DNA of 64,000 nt from Vallicoccus soli (GTDB lineage: Bacteria > Actinomycetota > Actinomycetes > Motilibacterales > Motilibacteraceae): the NCBI RefSeq assembly GCF_003594885.1, contig NZ_QZEZ01000001.1, positions 806,001 to 870,000 on the forward strand. Direction: 5' to 3'. The position numbers and the translations under genes are program-made. This document shows, piece after piece, positions 52,535 through 60,348 of the stretch (the stretch's first letter is position 1; each line of letters starts with the position of its first letter). The notes beneath the pieces are model-generated. The model saw only the letters and a list, made by a program, of their open reading frames with translations, ran no database searches and was not told the DNA's origin.

Positions 52535-52933
52535 GTGCTCCGCTACCTGCCGGTCCTCGTCGAGCTCGTGCTGCTCGTGTACTGCCTCGTCGACTGCATC
52601 CAGACCCGCCCGGACGAGGTGCGCGGCCTGCCCCGCTGGGCGTGGATCGTGCTGATCCTGCTCTTCCCGATCGTCGGCGGGATCGCCTGGCTCGTGGCCG
52701 GCCGCCCGCGCCGCCCCGCCGGGCAGGTGCCCTGGCCCGCCACCGGGACCGCCGGCTACCCGGAGCACGAGCGCCCCTCCCGCCCCCTCGCCCCCGACGA
52801 CGACCCCGCCTTCCTGGACTCCCTGCGCCGCGCGGACCGCGAGCACGAGGACGTCCTGCGCCGGTGGGAGGAGGACCTCCGTCGCCGCGAGCGCGCCGCC
52901 CGGGGCGAGGACGAGGAGCCCGAGGCCCGCTGA
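52535..52933 (+). CDS. PLDc_N-domain membrane protein
   Basis: A 132-residue protein with two N-terminal membrane helices (LPVLVELVLLVYCLVDCI and WAWIVLILLFPIVGGIAWLVAG). The segment between them (TRPDEVRGLPRW) matches the PLDc_N domain found at the start of cardiolipin synthases and in stand-alone proteins. The C-terminal half is a charged helix (REHEDVLRRWEEDLRRRER). Function is unknown. GTG 52535 has GGGGGAG upstream; TACGGT near 52482 may be the -10 box. Confidence 0.78.
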   Translation: MLRYLPVLVELVLLVYCLVDCIQTRPDEVRGLPRWAWIVLILLFPIVGGIAWLVAGRPRRPAGQVPWPATGTAGYPEHERPSRPLAPDDDPAFLDSLRRADREHEDVLRRWEEDLRRRERAARGEDEEPEAR

Positions 52934-52952
52934 GCCCCGTGCCGCGCCCCCG

Positions 52953-53432
52953 CTAGCCCCGCAGGCGGGGCGGTGGCGGCACCGGGGTGGCCGGGTCGGC
53001 GGCGACCCGCGCCGCGAGGCCCCTCGCGAAGGCGGCGAGCCCGGCGGCGTCGACGCCGTGCGGCGGGTCGGCCGCGTACGCCCCCACCCGCGCGCCCCCG
53101 CGCTCGAGGAGCGCGACCGCGCCCGCGGAGTTGCCCCGCGCCAGGTGCGTGAGGCCCACCGCGACCTGCGCCAGCCCCCGCCACAGCTCGCGCTCGGGCT
53201 CCGGCGCCGCCTTCCACGTGCCCTCGAGCACCTCGTGCGCCTGGAACGGCTCGCCGAGGTCGAGCCGGCGCTGCGCCTCGACGAGGGACTCCGCCGGCGG
53301 CAGGACCAGGTCGTCGGGCACCCGCTCCACGCCCGGCGCGCCGTGCGGCAGGGGGCGCCCGAGCCCGTCGCGCGGGCGCGCGTTGCGCGCCCGGCCCTGC
53401 TCGTCGCGGTCGCGGTCCGGAGGGGCGTCCAC
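52953..53432 (-). CDS. DUF309 protein
   Basis: A 159-residue protein with the DUF309 signature: RLDLGEPFQAHEVLEGTWK followed by RELWRGLAQVAVGLTHLARGN, a helical bundle with a conserved His-Glu pair. No activity is known. The first available GTG (53438) is only 1 nt from a TAGGGT box, while the GTG two codons later (53432) is 7 nt from it; I therefore prefer 53432, in line with other leaderless starts. The C-terminal end is Pro-rich. Confidence 0.78.
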   Translation of the reverse strand: MDAPPDRDRDEQGRARNARPRDGLGRPLPHGAPGVERVPDDLVLPPAESLVEAQRRLDLGEPFQAHEVLEGTWKAAPEPERELWRGLAQVAVGLTHLARGNSAGAVALLERGGARVGAYAADPPHGVDAAGLAAFARGLAARVAADPATPVPPPPRLRG

Positions 53433-53470
53433 GGGCACGACCCTACGGCGCGCGGCGGCCGGGCCGCGGC

Positions 53471-53610
53471 GCCGACGAGGGCCGACGAGGGCCGCCGAGG
53501 GCCGGTGAGGGCCGACGAGGGCCGGCGAGGGCCGGCGAGGGCCGGCGAGGGCCGGCGAGGGCCGGCGAGGGCCGGCGAGGGCCGGCGAGGTCCGGCGAGG
53601 TCCGGCGAGG
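53471..53610. repeat. Fourteen tandem 10-bp repeats upstream of ppgK
   Basis: Fourteen head-to-tail 10-mers of GCCGGCGAGG, in exact register. The first five are degenerate (GCCGACGAGG, GCCGCCGAGG, GCCGGTGAGG), seven are identical, and the last two begin with T. The array fills the divergent gap between the DUF309 gene and ppgK and ends 55 bp before the ppgK -10 box. Reading frames through it are Pro/Ala/Arg repeats without start sites and are not taken as genes. Confidence 0.92.
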
Positions 53611-53664
53611 GGCCGACCGCCGACCCGCCGGCGGGGCAGGGTGTGGAGCCGCGCGGGGAGCGGG

Positions 53665-53670
53665 CAGGAT
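53665..53670 (+). promoter_or_regulatory. -10 box of ppgK
   Basis: CAGGAT lies 7 nt before ATG 53678, indicating a leaderless transcript and deciding between the ATGs at 53669 and 53678. The 10-bp array occupies the region where activators would bind. Confidence 0.5.
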
Positions 53671-53677
53671 GGCGCGC

Positions 53678-54442
53678 ATGCAGGGATCGAGCGCGCAGGG
53701 CTTCGGCATCGACATCGGCGGCAGCGGCATCAAGGGCGCGCCCGTGGACCTCGCGGGCGGGGCGCTCGCGGCCGAGCGGCACCGCATCCCCACGCCGCAG
53801 CCGTCCACCCCCGAGGCGGTGGCGCAGACCGTCCGCGAGGTCGTCGAGCACTTCGGCTGGTCCGGCCCGCTCGGCTGCACCTTCCCCGCGGTCGTCACGC
53901 ACGGCGTGACGCGCACCGCGGCCAACGTGGACAAGCGGTGGGTCGACGCCGACGCCGGCGCCCTGCTCGGCGAGGCGACCGGGCAGGACGTGCTCGTCGT
54001 CAACGACGCCGACGCGGCGGGCTACGCCGAGCTGCGCTTCGGTGCGGCGAAGGACCGCGAGGGGGTCGTGCTCGTCTGCACGCTCGGCACGGGCATCGGC
54101 AGCGCCCTCATCTCCGACGGGCGCCTGGTGCCCAACACCGAGCTGGGGCACCTCGAGCTCGACGGCCACGACGCGGAGACCCGCGCGTCCGACGCCGCCC
54201 GCGAGCGCGACGACCTGTCCTGGGAGAAGTGGGCCAAGCGGCTGCAGCGGTACTTCCGGCACGTCGAGGACCTGTTCTGGCCGGACCTCATCGTCGTCGG
54301 CGGCGGGGTGAGCAAGAAGGCAGAGAAGTGGCTGCCGCTGCTCGACCTGCGCACCGAGGTCGTGCCCGCCGCCCTGCGCAACGAGGCGGGGATCATCGGC
54401 GCCGCGGTGCTGGCGCAGGAGCGGGCGGCCGCGCGGGGCTGA
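53678..54442 (+). CDS. ppgK: Polyphosphate glucokinase
   Basis: A 254-residue ROK-fold kinase without a DNA-binding domain. Visible are the phosphate loop GIDIGGSGIKGAPVD, the sugar/catalytic Asp in VLVVNDADAAGYAE, the CTLGTGIGSALISDG loop and ELGHLELDGHDAE. The C-terminus has LSWEKWAKRLQRYFRHVEDLFWPD, typical of polyphosphate-dependent glucokinases of actinobacteria, which phosphorylate glucose with polyphosphate or ATP. ATG 53678 is preferred to 53669 on promoter spacing. hisN converges on it 3 bp away. Confidence 0.92.
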   Translation: MQGSSAQGFGIDIGGSGIKGAPVDLAGGALAAERHRIPTPQPSTPEAVAQTVREVVEHFGWSGPLGCTFPAVVTHGVTRTAANVDKRWVDADAGALLGEATGQDVLVVNDADAAGYAELRFGAAKDREGVVLVCTLGTGIGSALISDGRLVPNTELGHLELDGHDAETRASDAARERDDLSWEKWAKRLQRYFRHVEDLFWPDLIVVGGGVSKKAEKWLPLLDLRTEVVPAALRNEAGIIGAAVLAQERAAARG

Positions 54443-54445
54443 GCC

Positions 54446-55231
54446 TCAGCGCGGCGCCAGCGCCGCCAGCACGTCCTCGTGCAGGTGCCCGTTGGTGCCG
54501 ACGGCGCTGCCGCCCGCGGGCCCCGGCGCGCCGTCGAGGGAGGTGAAGCGCCCCCCGGCCTCCTCGACGACCACGGCGACGGCCGCGAGGTCGTGCAGCG
54601 AGACCTCGGGCTCGCAGGCCACGTCGACGGCGCCCTCGGCCACGAGCATGTACGACCAGAAGTCCCCGAACGCCCGCTGGCGCCAGACGCCGCGGTAGAG
54701 GTCGAGGAACGGCCCGAGCAGGCCGCGCTCGTCCCACCCGGTGAGGCTGGAGTACGACAGCGAGGCGTGCTGGAGGCGCCGGACGTCCGACACCCGCAGC
54801 CGGGTGGCGGCGGACAGGCTGCGCCCGCTCCACGCCCCGGTGCCGCGCGCGGCCCACCAGCGCCGCCCGAGCGCCGGTGCCGACACGACGCCGGCGACGA
54901 CCTGCGGGCCGTCCATGAGCGCGATGAGGCTGGCCCACACCGGCACCCCGCGCACGTAGTTCTTCGTCCCGTCGATCGGGTCGACCACCCAGCGCCGCGG
55001 CCCGTACCCGGTGTCGGCCATCTCCTCGCCGTGCACCGCGTCGCGGGGGCGGGCCCGCTGCAGCATCGAGCGGACCGCCTCCTCGGCGGCGCGGTCGGCG
55101 TCGCTCACGGGCGTGAGGTCGGGCTTCTGCTCGACCCGCAGGTCCAGGGCGCGGAAGCGGTCCATGGTCACGCCGTCGGCCTGGTCGGCCAGCAGGTGCG
55201 CCAGGCGCAGGTCGTCGTCGTAGGCCGGCAC
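54446..55231 (-). CDS. hisN: Histidinol-phosphatase, inositol-monophosphatase fold
   Basis: A 261-residue IMPase-fold phosphatase. Metal ligands are in VHGEEMADTG and WVVDPIDGTKNYVRG; GDFWSYMLVAEGAVDVACE and SLHDLAAVAVVVEEAGG complete the site. The KNYVRGVPVWASLIAL sequence is that of actinobacterial HisN, which makes histidinol from histidinol phosphate; a general inositol phosphatase role cannot be excluded. GTG 55231 lies 7 nt after TACGGT, a clear leaderless start. Confidence 0.88.
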   Translation of the reverse strand: MPAYDDDLRLAHLLADQADGVTMDRFRALDLRVEQKPDLTPVSDADRAAEEAVRSMLQRARPRDAVHGEEMADTGYGPRRWVVDPIDGTKNYVRGVPVWASLIALMDGPQVVAGVVSAPALGRRWWAARGTGAWSGRSLSAATRLRVSDVRRLQHASLSYSSLTGWDERGLLGPFLDLYRGVWRQRAFGDFWSYMLVAEGAVDVACEPEVSLHDLAAVAVVVEEAGGRFTSLDGAPGPAGGSAVGTNGHLHEDVLAALAPR

Positions 55232-55280
55232 GGGGGCGACCGTACCGAGCGGGCGGGCGGGGTGGTGGGACCATCGCCGC

Positions 55281-55961
55281 GTGACCTCGACCCGCCGCTC
55301 GCCCGCGTTCCTCTTCGACCTCGACGGCACGCTCGTGGACAGCGTGTACCAGCACGTCCTCAGCTGGCGCGAGGCGCTCGTCGAGCACGGCATCGACCTG
55401 TCGGTGTGGCGCATCCACCGCCGGATCGGCATGAGCGGCGGCCTCTTCGTGCAGGCGCTGCTCGCCGAGACCGGCATCGAGCTGTCCGAGGCGGACACCG
55501 AGGCGCTGCAGGCGGCGCACGCGCGGCACTACCTGCGCCACCACGAGGCCGTACGGCCCCTGCCGGGCGCCCGCGCCCTGCTCGAGCACCTCACCGCCAC
55601 CGGCACGCCCTGGGCGGTCGCCACGAGCGGGCGGGCCGAGACGGCGCTGCCGACCCTGCGCGAGCTCGGGGTCCCGGAGGGCGTGCCGGTCGTCACCCGC
55701 GACCGCGTGCGCTACGCCAAGCCCGACCCGGACCTCTTCCTCGCCGCCGCCGACGAGCTGGGCGTCGACGTGCGCGACGCCCTCGTCGTCGGCGACAGCG
55801 TCTGGGACCTGCTCGCGGCGCGGCGCGCCGGCGCGCTCGGGGTCGGGCTGCAGAGCGGCGGGTACGGCCGCGACGAGCTCGAGCGGGCGGGCGCGTTCCG
55901 CGTCTACGCGGACCCCGCGGACGTGCTGCGGCGCCTGCACGAGCTCGGGGTGCGGCGGTAG
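55281..55961 (+). CDS. HAD-family hydrolase (phosphoglycolate phosphatase-like)
   Basis: A 226-residue HAD phosphatase: motif I AFLFDLDGTLVDS, cap domain 20-95, motif II VATSGRAE, the motif III Lys in RYAKPDPDLFL and motif IV VVGDSVWDLLAARRAG. Substrate is not determined; members act on phosphoglycolate, beta-phosphoglucomutase substrates or other sugar phosphates. GTG 55281 follows GACCAT by 6 nt. It diverges from hisN. Confidence 0.88.
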   Translation: MTSTRRSPAFLFDLDGTLVDSVYQHVLSWREALVEHGIDLSVWRIHRRIGMSGGLFVQALLAETGIELSEADTEALQAAHARHYLRHHEAVRPLPGARALLEHLTATGTPWAVATSGRAETALPTLRELGVPEGVPVVTRDRVRYAKPDPDLFLAAADELGVDVRDALVVGDSVWDLLAARRAGALGVGLQSGGYGRDELERAGAFRVYADPADVLRRLHELGVRR

Positions 55962-55974
55962 CGCGCGTCCCTGC

Positions 55975-56003
55975 TTGAACCCGCAAGGACCGCGGGGGAG
56001 GAT
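55975..56003 (+). promoter_or_regulatory. Promoter of the DUF2231 gene
   Basis: TTGAAC (55975-55980) and GAGGAT (55998-56003) are 17 nt apart, and GTG 56010 follows after 6 nt. This is one of the clearest leaderless promoters in the window. Confidence 0.65.
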
Positions 56004-56009
56004 CGGCGG

Positions 56010-56483
56010 GTGTTCGACCTCGTCGCAGGCCTCCCGGTGCACGTCCTCGTCGTCCACCTCGTCGTCGTCGGCGTCCCGGCGGCCGTCCTGGTGAGCCTCG
56101 CCGCCGCCGGCGCCGTGCTCGCCCGCCCCGGGGCGTGGCGGTGGCTCGTGCCGGCCGCGCTGGCGGTCGACGCCGCCGTGCTGGTGCTCGCGTGGGTCGC
56201 CGCCGAGAGCGGCGAGGCCCTGCAGGTGCGCCTCGCGGCGCTCGGCAACACGCTGCCGGAGATCCAGGCCCACGCCGACCTCGGCGAGACGCTGCAGTGG
56301 TACGTCCTCGCCCTGCTCGCCGCCGTGGCCCTGCTGGCGGTGCTGCGCGGGAGGGCGGCGCGCCCGGCGGTGCTCGCCGCGGCCGCGCTGGTGCTCGTCG
56401 CCGGGGTCGCGTCGGGGGTGCAGGTCGTCCGGGTGGGGCACAGCGGCGCCACGGCGACCTGGAGCTACGTCGCGGAGGGCTGA
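56010..56483 (+). CDS. DUF2231 four-helix membrane protein
   Basis: A 157-residue protein starting FDLVAGLPVHVLVVHLVVVG, with four hydrophobic helices and the conserved His residues of the DUF2231 family (LPVHVLVVH, AHADLGE, VGHSGA). Some members look like haem- or metal-binding membrane proteins, but no function is proven. GTG 56010 is the leaderless start of the promoter at 55975-56003. It converges on rsgA 16 bp away. Confidence 0.82.
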   Translation: MFDLVAGLPVHVLVVHLVVVGVPAAVLVSLAAAGAVLARPGAWRWLVPAALAVDAAVLVLAWVAAESGEALQVRLAALGNTLPEIQAHADLGETLQWYVLALLAAVALLAVLRGRAARPAVLAAAALVLVAGVASGVQVVRVGHSGATATWSYVAEG

Positions 56484-56498
56484 CGCGGCGCCCCGCCG

Positions 56499-57542
56499 TC
56501 AGGGCCCGGGCGGCTCGTCGGCGGCGTCGCGGTGCGGGTCCTCGCCGCCCTCCCGGCTGCGCAGCAGCCGGCGCAGCGACAGCAGCCGCGCCGGGTCGGC
56601 GTGCCCCTCGGCCACCCACGCGTCGAGCGCGCACTCCGGCTCGTCGTGCGAGCAGGAGCGCGGGCACCCCCCGGTCCCGGCCTCGAGGTCGGGGAAGGCG
56701 CCGATGACCCGCTGCGGGTCCACGTGCGCCAGGCCGAAGGAGCGCACGCCGGGCGTGTCGATGACGGTCCCCGCGCCGTCCGGGAGCTGCAGGGCCCGTA
56801 CGGACGTGGAGGTGTGCCGCCCGCGCCCGGTCACCTCGTTGACGTGCCCCGTCGCGCGCAGCGCGCCGGGCACGAGGGCGTTGACGAGCGTGGACTTGCC
56901 GACGCCCGAGGAGCCGACGAGCACGGTCGTGCGCCCCGCGAGGCGCGCGCGCAGCTCGACCGGGTCCTCGTCGCGTCGGGTGACGACGTGGGGCACGTCG
57001 AGCGCGCGGTACGTCGCGAGCAGCTCCGCCGGGTCGGCGAGGTCGGCCTTGGTGAGGACGAGCAGCGGGTCGAGCCCGGCGTCGTACGCGGCCACGAGGC
57101 AGCGGTCGAGCAGGCGCGGCTGCGGCTCCGGGTCGGCGAGGGCGGTGACCACGGCGAGCTGCTCGGCGTTGGCGACGACCACCCGCTCGACGGGGTCGGT
57201 GTCGTCGGCGGTGCGGCGCAGCACCGACGCGCGCGGCTCGAGCCGCACGATGCGCGCGAGCGCGTCGGGCCCGCCGGACAGGTCGCCGACGAGGCCCACG
57301 CGGTCCCCGACGACGACCCCCTTGCGGCCGAGCTCCCGCGCGCGCATCGCGGTGACGAGGCGGTCGTCGGGCAGGCGGCAGGTCCAGCGCCCGCGGTCGA
57401 CGGCGACGACGAGCGCCGGCGCGGCGTCCTCGTGCCCGGGGCGCTCCTTGGTGCGCGGGCGCGACTTGCCGCGGCCCGGGCGCACCCGGACGTCGTCCTC
57501 GTCCAGGTCGCGGCGGGACGAGCGGCGCGCGGGCGGGCTCAG
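56499..57542 (-). CDS. rsgA: RsgA, ribosome small-subunit GTPase
   Basis: About 347 residues: an OB-fold N-domain, then a circularly permuted GTPase with G4 VLTKADLAD before G1 [13 protein letters not shown] and G3 [10 protein letters not shown], and a C-terminal zinc knuckle ([18 protein letters not shown]). It checks 30S subunit maturation. The start is unclear. Conserved [18 protein letters not shown] must be included, so GTG 57485 looks too short. A CTG at 57542 overlaps the aroA stop as CTGA, and GTG 57599 would overlap aroA by 61 bp. aroA is directly upstream, an order I recall from other actinobacteria. Confidence 0.9.
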   Translation of the reverse strand: MSPPARRSSRRDLDEDDVRVRPGRGKSRPRTKERPGHEDAAPALVVAVDRGRWTCRLPDDRLVTAMRARELGRKGVVVGDRVGLVGDLSGGPDALARIVRLEPRASVLRRTADDTDPVERVVVANAEQLAVVTALADPEPQPRLLDRCLVAAYDAGLDPLLVLTKADLADPAELLATYRALDVPHVVTRRDEDPVELRARLAGRTTVLVGSSGVGKSTLVNALVPGALRATGHVNEVTGRGRHTSTSVRALQLPDGAGTVIDTPGVRSFGLAHVDPQRVIGAFPDLEAGTGGCPRSCSHDEPECALDAWVAEGHADPARLLSLRRLLRSREGGEDPHRDAADEPPGP

Positions 57543-58873
57543 CCCGGCCCCTCGGGGAGCCCGGCCCCGCGGTCCTCGACGCCCAGCATCCGGGCCCACA
57601 GGCCGGTGAAGCCCGGGAGGGTCTTGCCGGTCGTGCCGACGTCCTCCACCTCGACGCCGTCGACGAGCAGGCCCAGCACGGCGCCGGCGGTGGCCATGCG
57701 GTGGTCGGCGTACGAGCGCCAGGTGCCGCCGGAGAGCGGGCGGGGGCGCACCACGAGCCCGTCCCCGGTCTCCTCGACGTCGCCGCCGAGGCGGCCCACC
57801 TCGGCGGCGAGGGCGGCGAGCCGGTCGGTCTCGTGCCCGCGCAGGTGGGCGATGCCGCGCAGCCGGCTGGGGCCCTCGGCGAGCGCGGCGACCGCGGCGA
57901 CGGTGGGGGTGAGCTCGCCGACGTCGTGCAGGTCCACGTCGACGCCGTGCACGCGCCCGGTGCCCGTCACCGTCAGCCCCTCGTCGGTGAGGGCGACGTC
58001 GGCGCCCATCGCGAGCAGCAGGCCGCGCAGGGCGTCGCCGGCCTGCGTCGTGCTGCGCGGCCAGCCGGGGACGGTGACCCGCCCGCCGGTGACGAGCGCG
58101 GCGGCGAGGAACGGCGCGGCGTTGGAGAGGTCGGGCTCGACCGCGACGGTGCCGCCGGCGAGCGGACCGGGGGCGACCCGCCAGCGGTCCGGGCCCTCGT
58201 CGTCGACGTCCGCGCCGGCGGCGCGCAGCATGTGCACGGTCATGGCGATGTGCGGCAGCGACGGGACGGGCGGGCCCTCGTGCCGCACGACGACGCCCTC
58301 GTCGTAGCGGGGGGCGGCGAGCAGCAGCGCGCTGACGAACTGGCTGGACGCGCTCGCGTCGACGACGACCTCGCCGCCCGGGAGCCGGCCGCGCCCGTGC
58401 AGGGCGAAGGGCAGGGTGCCGCGCCCGCCGTCGTCGACCTCGGCCCCGAGGTCGCGCAGCGCCCGCAGGACGGGGCCCATGGGGCGCGTGCGGGCGTGCG
58501 GGTCGCCGTCGAAGCGGACGGTGCCCTCGGCCAGCGCCGCCACGGGGGGCACGAAGCGCATCACGGTGCCGGCGAGGCCGCAGTCGACGTCCGCGGGGCC
58601 GCGCAGCCGGGCGGGCACGACCCGCCAGTCGCCGCCGCCCGCGCCCGCGTCCTCGACGCCCGCGCCGAGGGAGCGCAGGGCCGCCGCCATGAGCGCGGTG
58701 TCGCGCGCCCGCAGCGGGCGCTCGAGGACCGTGGGCGCGTCGGCCAGCGCGGCGAGCAGCAGCGCCCGGTTGGTGATCGACTTGGAGCCGGGCAGCGCCA
58801 CGACCGCGTCGACCGGCCCCGCGGCGCGCGGGGCCGGCCAGAGGGGCAGCGGTGCGCGGGTCGCGGCGGTCAC
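57539..58873 (-). CDS. aroA: 3-phosphoshikimate 1-carboxyvinyltransferase (EPSP synthase)
   Basis: A 444-residue EPSP synthase. Visible are [18 protein letters not shown] for phosphate binding, [80 protein letters not shown] and [15 protein letters not shown]. It joins shikimate-3-phosphate and phosphoenolpyruvate in aromatic amino-acid synthesis. GTG 58873 lies 7 nt after TAGGGT, a leaderless start. rsgA is coupled downstream. From memory, aroA-rsgA near sigR/sigH is the conserved actinobacterial order. Confidence 0.95.
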   Translation of the reverse strand: MTAATRAPLPLWPAPRAAGPVDAVVALPGSKSITNRALLLAALADAPTVLERPLRARDTALMAAALRSLGAGVEDAGAGGGDWRVVPARLRGPADVDCGLAGTVMRFVPPVAALAEGTVRFDGDPHARTRPMGPVLRALRDLGAEVDDGGRGTLPFALHGRGRLPGGEVVVDASASSQFVSALLLAAPRYDEGVVVRHEGPPVPSLPHIAMTVHMLRAAGADVDDEGPDRWRVAPGPLAGGTVAVEPDLSNAAPFLAAALVTGGRVTVPGWPRSTTQAGDALRGLLLAMGADVALTDEGLTVTGTGRVHGVDVDLHDVGELTPTVAAVAALAEGPSRLRGIAHLRGHETDRLAALAAEVGRLGGDVEETGDGLVVRPRPLSGGTWRSYADHRMATAGAVLGLLVDGVEVEDVGTTGKTLPGFTGLWARMLGVEDRGAGLPEGPG

Positions 58874-58925
58874 GCGCCCGACCCTACCGACCGGCGCCGG
58901 CCGGCCCCGCGGCGAGCGGCGCCGC

Positions 58926-59438
58926 TCAGGTGAGGCGGGCCCGCCCGAGCGCGGCCTCGCGGCGCGCGCTCCTCGCGGCCACCTTCGCGGCCTTGCGGGT
59001 GCCGCGCGCGGCGTGCTGGGCGCGCCACGCCAGGCCGGGGCGGCCCTCGGTGTCGACCGCGGCGAGGAGCAGGCCGCCGAACATGCCGAGGTTCTTGAGG
59101 AAGTGCGAGCGCGCCTGCACGCGCGAGCCCTCGTCCTCGGCGTCCCAGAAGGCGTGCCCGGCGAGCGTGGTCGGCACGAGGGTGGCGGCGAGCACCAGCG
59201 CCGAGACGCGGGGGAGCTTGCCGAGGGCGAGCAGCGTGCCGGCGGTGGCCATGGTCGCGCCGTTGATCTTGACGAGCACCTCGGGGTCCTGCGGCAGGCC
59301 CGGGATCCTCGCGGCGAGGGTCGGCGCCACCGGGTCGGCGCGCACCGACTTGTTCCCGGGGTTGCGGATCTGGTCGATCCCGCCGTCGATGAAGGTGGCG
59401 GCGAGCATGGGGCGCGCGAGGCGGCGTACGAGGATCAT
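58926..59438 (-). CDS. DoxX-family membrane protein
   Basis: A 170-residue protein starting [27 protein letters not shown], with three or four hydrophobic helices ([54 protein letters not shown]) and a basic C-terminal tail. The [12 protein letters not shown] segment is typical of DoxX. In M. tuberculosis a DoxX protein works with superoxide dismutase and a sulphurtransferase. ATG 59438 has GGGAGG upstream. It diverges from the SRAP gene; aroA lies 52 bp downstream in the same direction. Confidence 0.82.
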   Translation of the reverse strand: MILVRRLARPMLAATFIDGGIDQIRNPGNKSVRADPVAPTLAARIPGLPQDPEVLVKINGATMATAGTLLALGKLPRVSALVLAATLVPTTLAGHAFWDAEDEGSRVQARSHFLKNLGMFGGLLLAAVDTEGRPGLAWRAQHAARGTRKAAKVAARSARREAALGRARLT

Positions 59439-59520
59439 GCCCGCCTCCCTTCCCCGTCCGTGGGACGGGAACCGTCCGGCGGGGTGCCCCGCGGGCGCGC
59501 CCGGGTGTAGGACGGTGCCC

Positions 59521-60261
59521 GTGTGTGGCAGGTACGCCGCGAGCCGGCGCCCGGAGGACCTCGTCGAGGAGTTCGAGGTCGAGGACCCGCCCGAGGGGCC
59601 GGCGGCGGAGCTGCCGCCGCGGTGGAACGTGGCGCCCACGGACCCCGTACGGGTCGTGCTGCAGCGCCGCCCGCGCGGCGAGCCGGAGGCGCCGGCGCGC
59701 CGGCAGCTGCGCGTGGCGCGCTGGGGGCTGGTGCCCTCCTGGGCCAAGGACCCGTCCGTCGGCTCGCGCATGATCAACGCCCGGGTCGAGACCGTCGCGG
59801 AGAAGCCGGCGTTCGCGAAGGCCTTCGCGTCCCGGCGCTGCCTCGTCCCCGCCGACGGCTACTACGAGTGGTACAAGACCGAGGACCCGGCGGGGAAGCC
59901 GCGCAAGCAGCCGTTCTTCATCCACTCCCGCGACGGCCGGTCGCTCGCGATGGCCGGGCTGTACGAGTGGTGGCGCGACCCCGCGGGGGAGGGCGAGGAC
60001 GCCTGGCTGCTCAGCTGCACCGTCATCACCACCACGGCGACCGACGACCTCGGGCACCTCCACGACCGCAGCCCGATGCTCGTGGACCGCGAGCGCTGGG
60101 GGCCGTGGCTCGACCCCGGCACCGGCGACGCGGAGGCCCTCCGCGGCCTGCTCGTGCCCGCCGCGCCGGGGCTGCTCGAGGCGCACCCGGTCTCGCCGGC
60201 GGTCGGGAACGTGCGCAACGACGGGCCGCAGCTCGTCGAGCCGCTGCCGGCGCCGGCGTAG
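59521..60261 (+). CDS. SRAP/HMCES-type abasic-site protein (YedK-like)
   Basis: A 246-residue SOS-response-associated peptidase. The start is followed at once by the catalytic Cys (M-C-G-R-Y), exposed after Met removal to form a thiazolidine crosslink with abasic sites in single-stranded DNA. WNVAPTDPVRVV, the RWGLVPSWAKDPSVGSRMI segment, AFASRRCLVPADGYYEWYK and HPVSPAVGNVRNDGP complete the family. GTG 59521 lies 7 nt after TAGGAC, so the leaderless start and the catalytic Cys agree. It adds to the repair content of the window. Confidence 0.93.
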   Translation: MCGRYAASRRPEDLVEEFEVEDPPEGPAAELPPRWNVAPTDPVRVVLQRRPRGEPEAPARRQLRVARWGLVPSWAKDPSVGSRMINARVETVAEKPAFAKAFASRRCLVPADGYYEWYKTEDPAGKPRKQPFFIHSRDGRSLAMAGLYEWWRDPAGEGEDAWLLSCTVITTTATDDLGHLHDRSPMLVDRERWGPWLDPGTGDAEALRGLLVPAAPGLLEAHPVSPAVGNVRNDGPQLVEPLPAPA

Positions 60262-60313
60262 GCCGTCGACGGCCCCCTTGACCGGCGCGCGTGGCGTGCG
60301 TCACCCTGCCCCG

Positions 60314-60330
60314 GTTTGAGCGCTCACACC
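60314..60330. promoter_or_regulatory. LacI-family operator upstream of GH43 gene
   Basis: TGAGCGCTCA (60317-60326) is a perfect palindrome with the central CG of LacI/GalR operators. It extends to GGTtTGAGCGCTCAcACC (60313-60330), 18 bp with one mismatched pair. It lies about 20 bp before the GH43 start codon, where a repressor would block transcription. Confidence 0.65.
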
Positions 60331-60348
60331 GACCGAGGGGTCACGCCG

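Noticed and set aside
53471-53610. Possible coding repeat (Pro-Ser-Pro-Ala-Leu-Ala-Gly-Pro periodicity on the minus strand)
   Set aside because: A 10-bp unit reads as protein in any frame with a 30-bp period; there is no start signal, and it lies between two divergent genes.
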